A program made the position numbers and the translations under genes. DNA of 6,120 nucleotides from contig JAVVEE010000099.1 of assembly GCA_032251315.1 (NCBI GenBank), positions 1 through 6,120 on the forward strand, read 5' to 3'. The notes under the pieces were generated by a model, which saw nothing but the letters and a program-made list of their open reading frames with translations, was not told the origin of the DNA and ran no database searches. Position 1 is the stretch's first letter. The number at the start of each line of letters is the position of its first letter. Positions 6,073-6,120 of this stretch are shown here, in pieces. Source of the DNA: LH-M37 sp032251315 (GTDB lineage: Bacteria; Pseudomonadota; Gammaproteobacteria; SZUA-229).

Positions 6073-6120
6073 ATTTATATTCTATAATAAAATAACGTTA
6101 GAATTTAATTTAATCAGGGC

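Larger units (their letters stand above)
5643..6120. other. Gene-free region downstream of the nifJ operon
   Basis: These 478 bases hold no convincing gene. The left part (to about 5845) is G-rich and carries three REP-like repeat copies. The right part is A/T-rich, with the short tandem AACTGCC-AACTGCC-AAC at 5958-5974 and a stem-loop at 6040-6063. The only sizeable open frame (5869-6087) has no ribosome binding site and low-complexity composition. Confidence 0.65.

Noticed and set aside
5869..6087. 72-residue plus-strand open frame downstream of the repeats
   Set aside because: No Shine-Dalgarno before its ATG, A/T-driven composition, no recognisable domain, and it runs through the tandem AACTGCC repeat and the stem-loop at 6040-6063.

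Overview
The window looks like a chromosomal piece of a proteobacterium, most likely a gammaproteobacterium with facultative or micro-oxic metabolism. This rests on a single-chain NifJ-type pyruvate oxidoreductase, an FNR/ANR-like box in front of it, Shine-Dalgarno-led genes with a 4-base stop/start overlap, and GTGGGCAC-type palindromic repeats of the REP kind. I cannot name the genus from sequence alone.

Layout. Positions 60-722 (minus strand) hold a short gene for a membrane-anchored CHASE sensor domain that stops before any second membrane helix or output domain. Positions 723-996 are a divergent intergenic region. It carries a good FNR-like box, a plausible -10, a Shine-Dalgarno sequence and several short inverted repeats, one with perfect 9-bp arms. 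Positions 997-4650 (plus) encode a full-length 1217-residue pyruvate:ferredoxin/flavodoxin oxidoreductase (nifJ) with all its iron-sulfur and thiamine-diphosphate motifs. Positions 4647-5642 (plus) encode a 331-residue dihydroorotate-dehydrogenase-like flavoprotein that overlaps nifJ by ATGA and has lost the residues a true dihydroorotate dehydrogenase needs. Positions 5643-6120 contain no convincing gene. They hold three copies of a REP-like repeat, the last forming a perfect hairpin, in a strongly G-biased stretch, followed by A/T-rich DNA with a weak terminator-like stem-loop near the right edge.

How the parts work together. The two plus-strand genes are almost certainly one operon: NifJ interconverts pyruvate + CoA and acetyl-CoA + CO2 using low-potential electrons, and the coupled FMN-barrel protein is a probable but biochemically undefined partner. 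The promoter layout (FNR box centred about 41.5 bases before a predicted start) suggests induction when oxygen falls. The CHASE gene points away from the operon and shares only the intergenic region. I found no defence system, CRISPR array, tRNA, rRNA or intact transposase. The most interesting leads are the noncanonical DHOD-like partner, the outputless CHASE protein and the dense set of dyads in the control region.
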